NCBI GenBank assembly: GCA_021845685.1
Contig: JAJZVN010000007.1
Span: 46,048 to 110,047 of the forward strand
Direction of reading: 5' to 3'
Source of the DNA: a bacterium
GTDB taxonomy: Bacteria > SZUA-79 > Acidulodesulfobacterales > Acidulodesulfobacteraceae
DNA length: 64,000 nucleotides
Below are positions 63,944-64,000 of the stretch, piece by piece (within the stretch, counting starts at the first letter, position 1; every line of letters starts with the position of its first letter). The position numbers and the translations under genes are program-made. The notes below the pieces were generated by a model. It did not search any database. It saw nothing but the letters and a program-made list of their open reading frames with translations, and was not told the origin of the DNA.

Positions 63944-64000
63944 ATGGAACAGACAGATCAAGAAATCTCAAACTGTACACAAAAATTTGATTTTAATAAA
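63944..64000 (+). CDS. Start of a probable IS256-family transposase (cut by window edge)
   Basis: Only MEQTDQEISNCTQKFDFNK is present. AAGGAGATTGATGCA precedes the ATG. It lies just inside an IS-like terminal repeat, and the acidic N-terminus with FDF is consistent with IS256 transposases, but 19 residues do not prove the family. Confidence 0.45.
   Translation, partial: MEQTDQEISNCTQKFDFNK

Larger units (their letters stand above)
42397..64000. mobile_element. Integrative (mobilizable) element inserted at tRNA-Arg(UCU); right end outside window
   Basis: From the att site to the right edge: tyrosine integrase, cargo, XRE/excisionase switch, helicase and rep with iterons, TraG-like protein, candidate oriT, RHH accessory protein, coupling protein, MobF relaxase, more cargo, ParA/RHH partition. 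Other mating-channel genes (VirB4, VirB11, pilin) are absent from the visible 21.6 kb. Either they lie to the right or the element is mobilizable only with a helper. The intact tRNA-Arg(UCU) should lie at the unseen right end. Confidence 0.8.

Overview
This window is chromosomal DNA from a very AT-rich, Gram-negative, probably anaerobic bacterium. The evidence is a lipoprotein of the Pal type (decayed), an outer-membrane beta-barrel, CIRCE-controlled groESL, many Fe-S and ferredoxin-linked proteins, and a BadF/HgdC-type activase. An uncultured deltaproteobacterial-type lineage is my guess only; nothing here proves the taxon.

Positions 1-23500 are core genes: uppS (cut by the window edge), an alpha/beta hydrolase, aspS, a DHA2-type MFS exporter, a pair of eroded indolepyruvate:ferredoxin oxidoreductase paralogues, a PerR-type Fur repressor, a 2-hydroxyacyl-CoA dehydratase activase coupled to moaE, then moaD, moaB, groESL, a NodIJ-like ABC exporter, dcd, a LOG-family hydrolase, a YfhL-type ferredoxin, enolase, a phosphohexomutase swollen by Asn-rich inserts, and a secreted peptidoglycan-binding protein.

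Positions 23500-36000 are accessory and scarred. They hold an IS3-family transposase stub, a tRNA 3'-end remnant, a GC-rich foreign GH13 enzyme, tiny membrane proteins, a dead Pal gene, truncated coiled-coil and NHL fragments, and two zinc-ribbon membrane proteins. A 2.9-kb island follows, bounded by 75-bp direct repeats that contain the 3' half of tRNA-Arg(CCG). It carries a zeta-like kinase with a putative antitoxin, small genes and a frameshifted SDR, but no integrase.

Positions 36000-42000 are core again: an acetate kinase with Asn-rich insertions, a phosphate acetyl/butyryltransferase, and a chemoreceptor whose C-terminus is a PhnD-like binding domain that should face the cytoplasm.

From 42397 to the right edge lies an integrative, probably mobilizable element inserted in tRNA-Arg(UCU). 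It has a tyrosine integrase; cargo (DUF29, an ankyrin-like secreted protein); an XRE regulator facing an excisionase-like gene across a consensus promoter; a frameshifted DnaB-like helicase; a Rep-like protein with four 21-bp iterons inside its own gene; a TraG-like protein; and a candidate F-like oriT followed by an RHH accessory gene, a TraD/TrwB coupling protein and a MobF relaxase-helicase. Then come a beta-barrel, an S24-fold protein lacking its catalytic residues, and a ParA/RHH partition pair. No other type IV secretion genes are in the window. Two successive genes in this element have a strong ribosome site, then ATG, then an immediate TAA. At the right edge an IS256-like element appears to interrupt a small gene.
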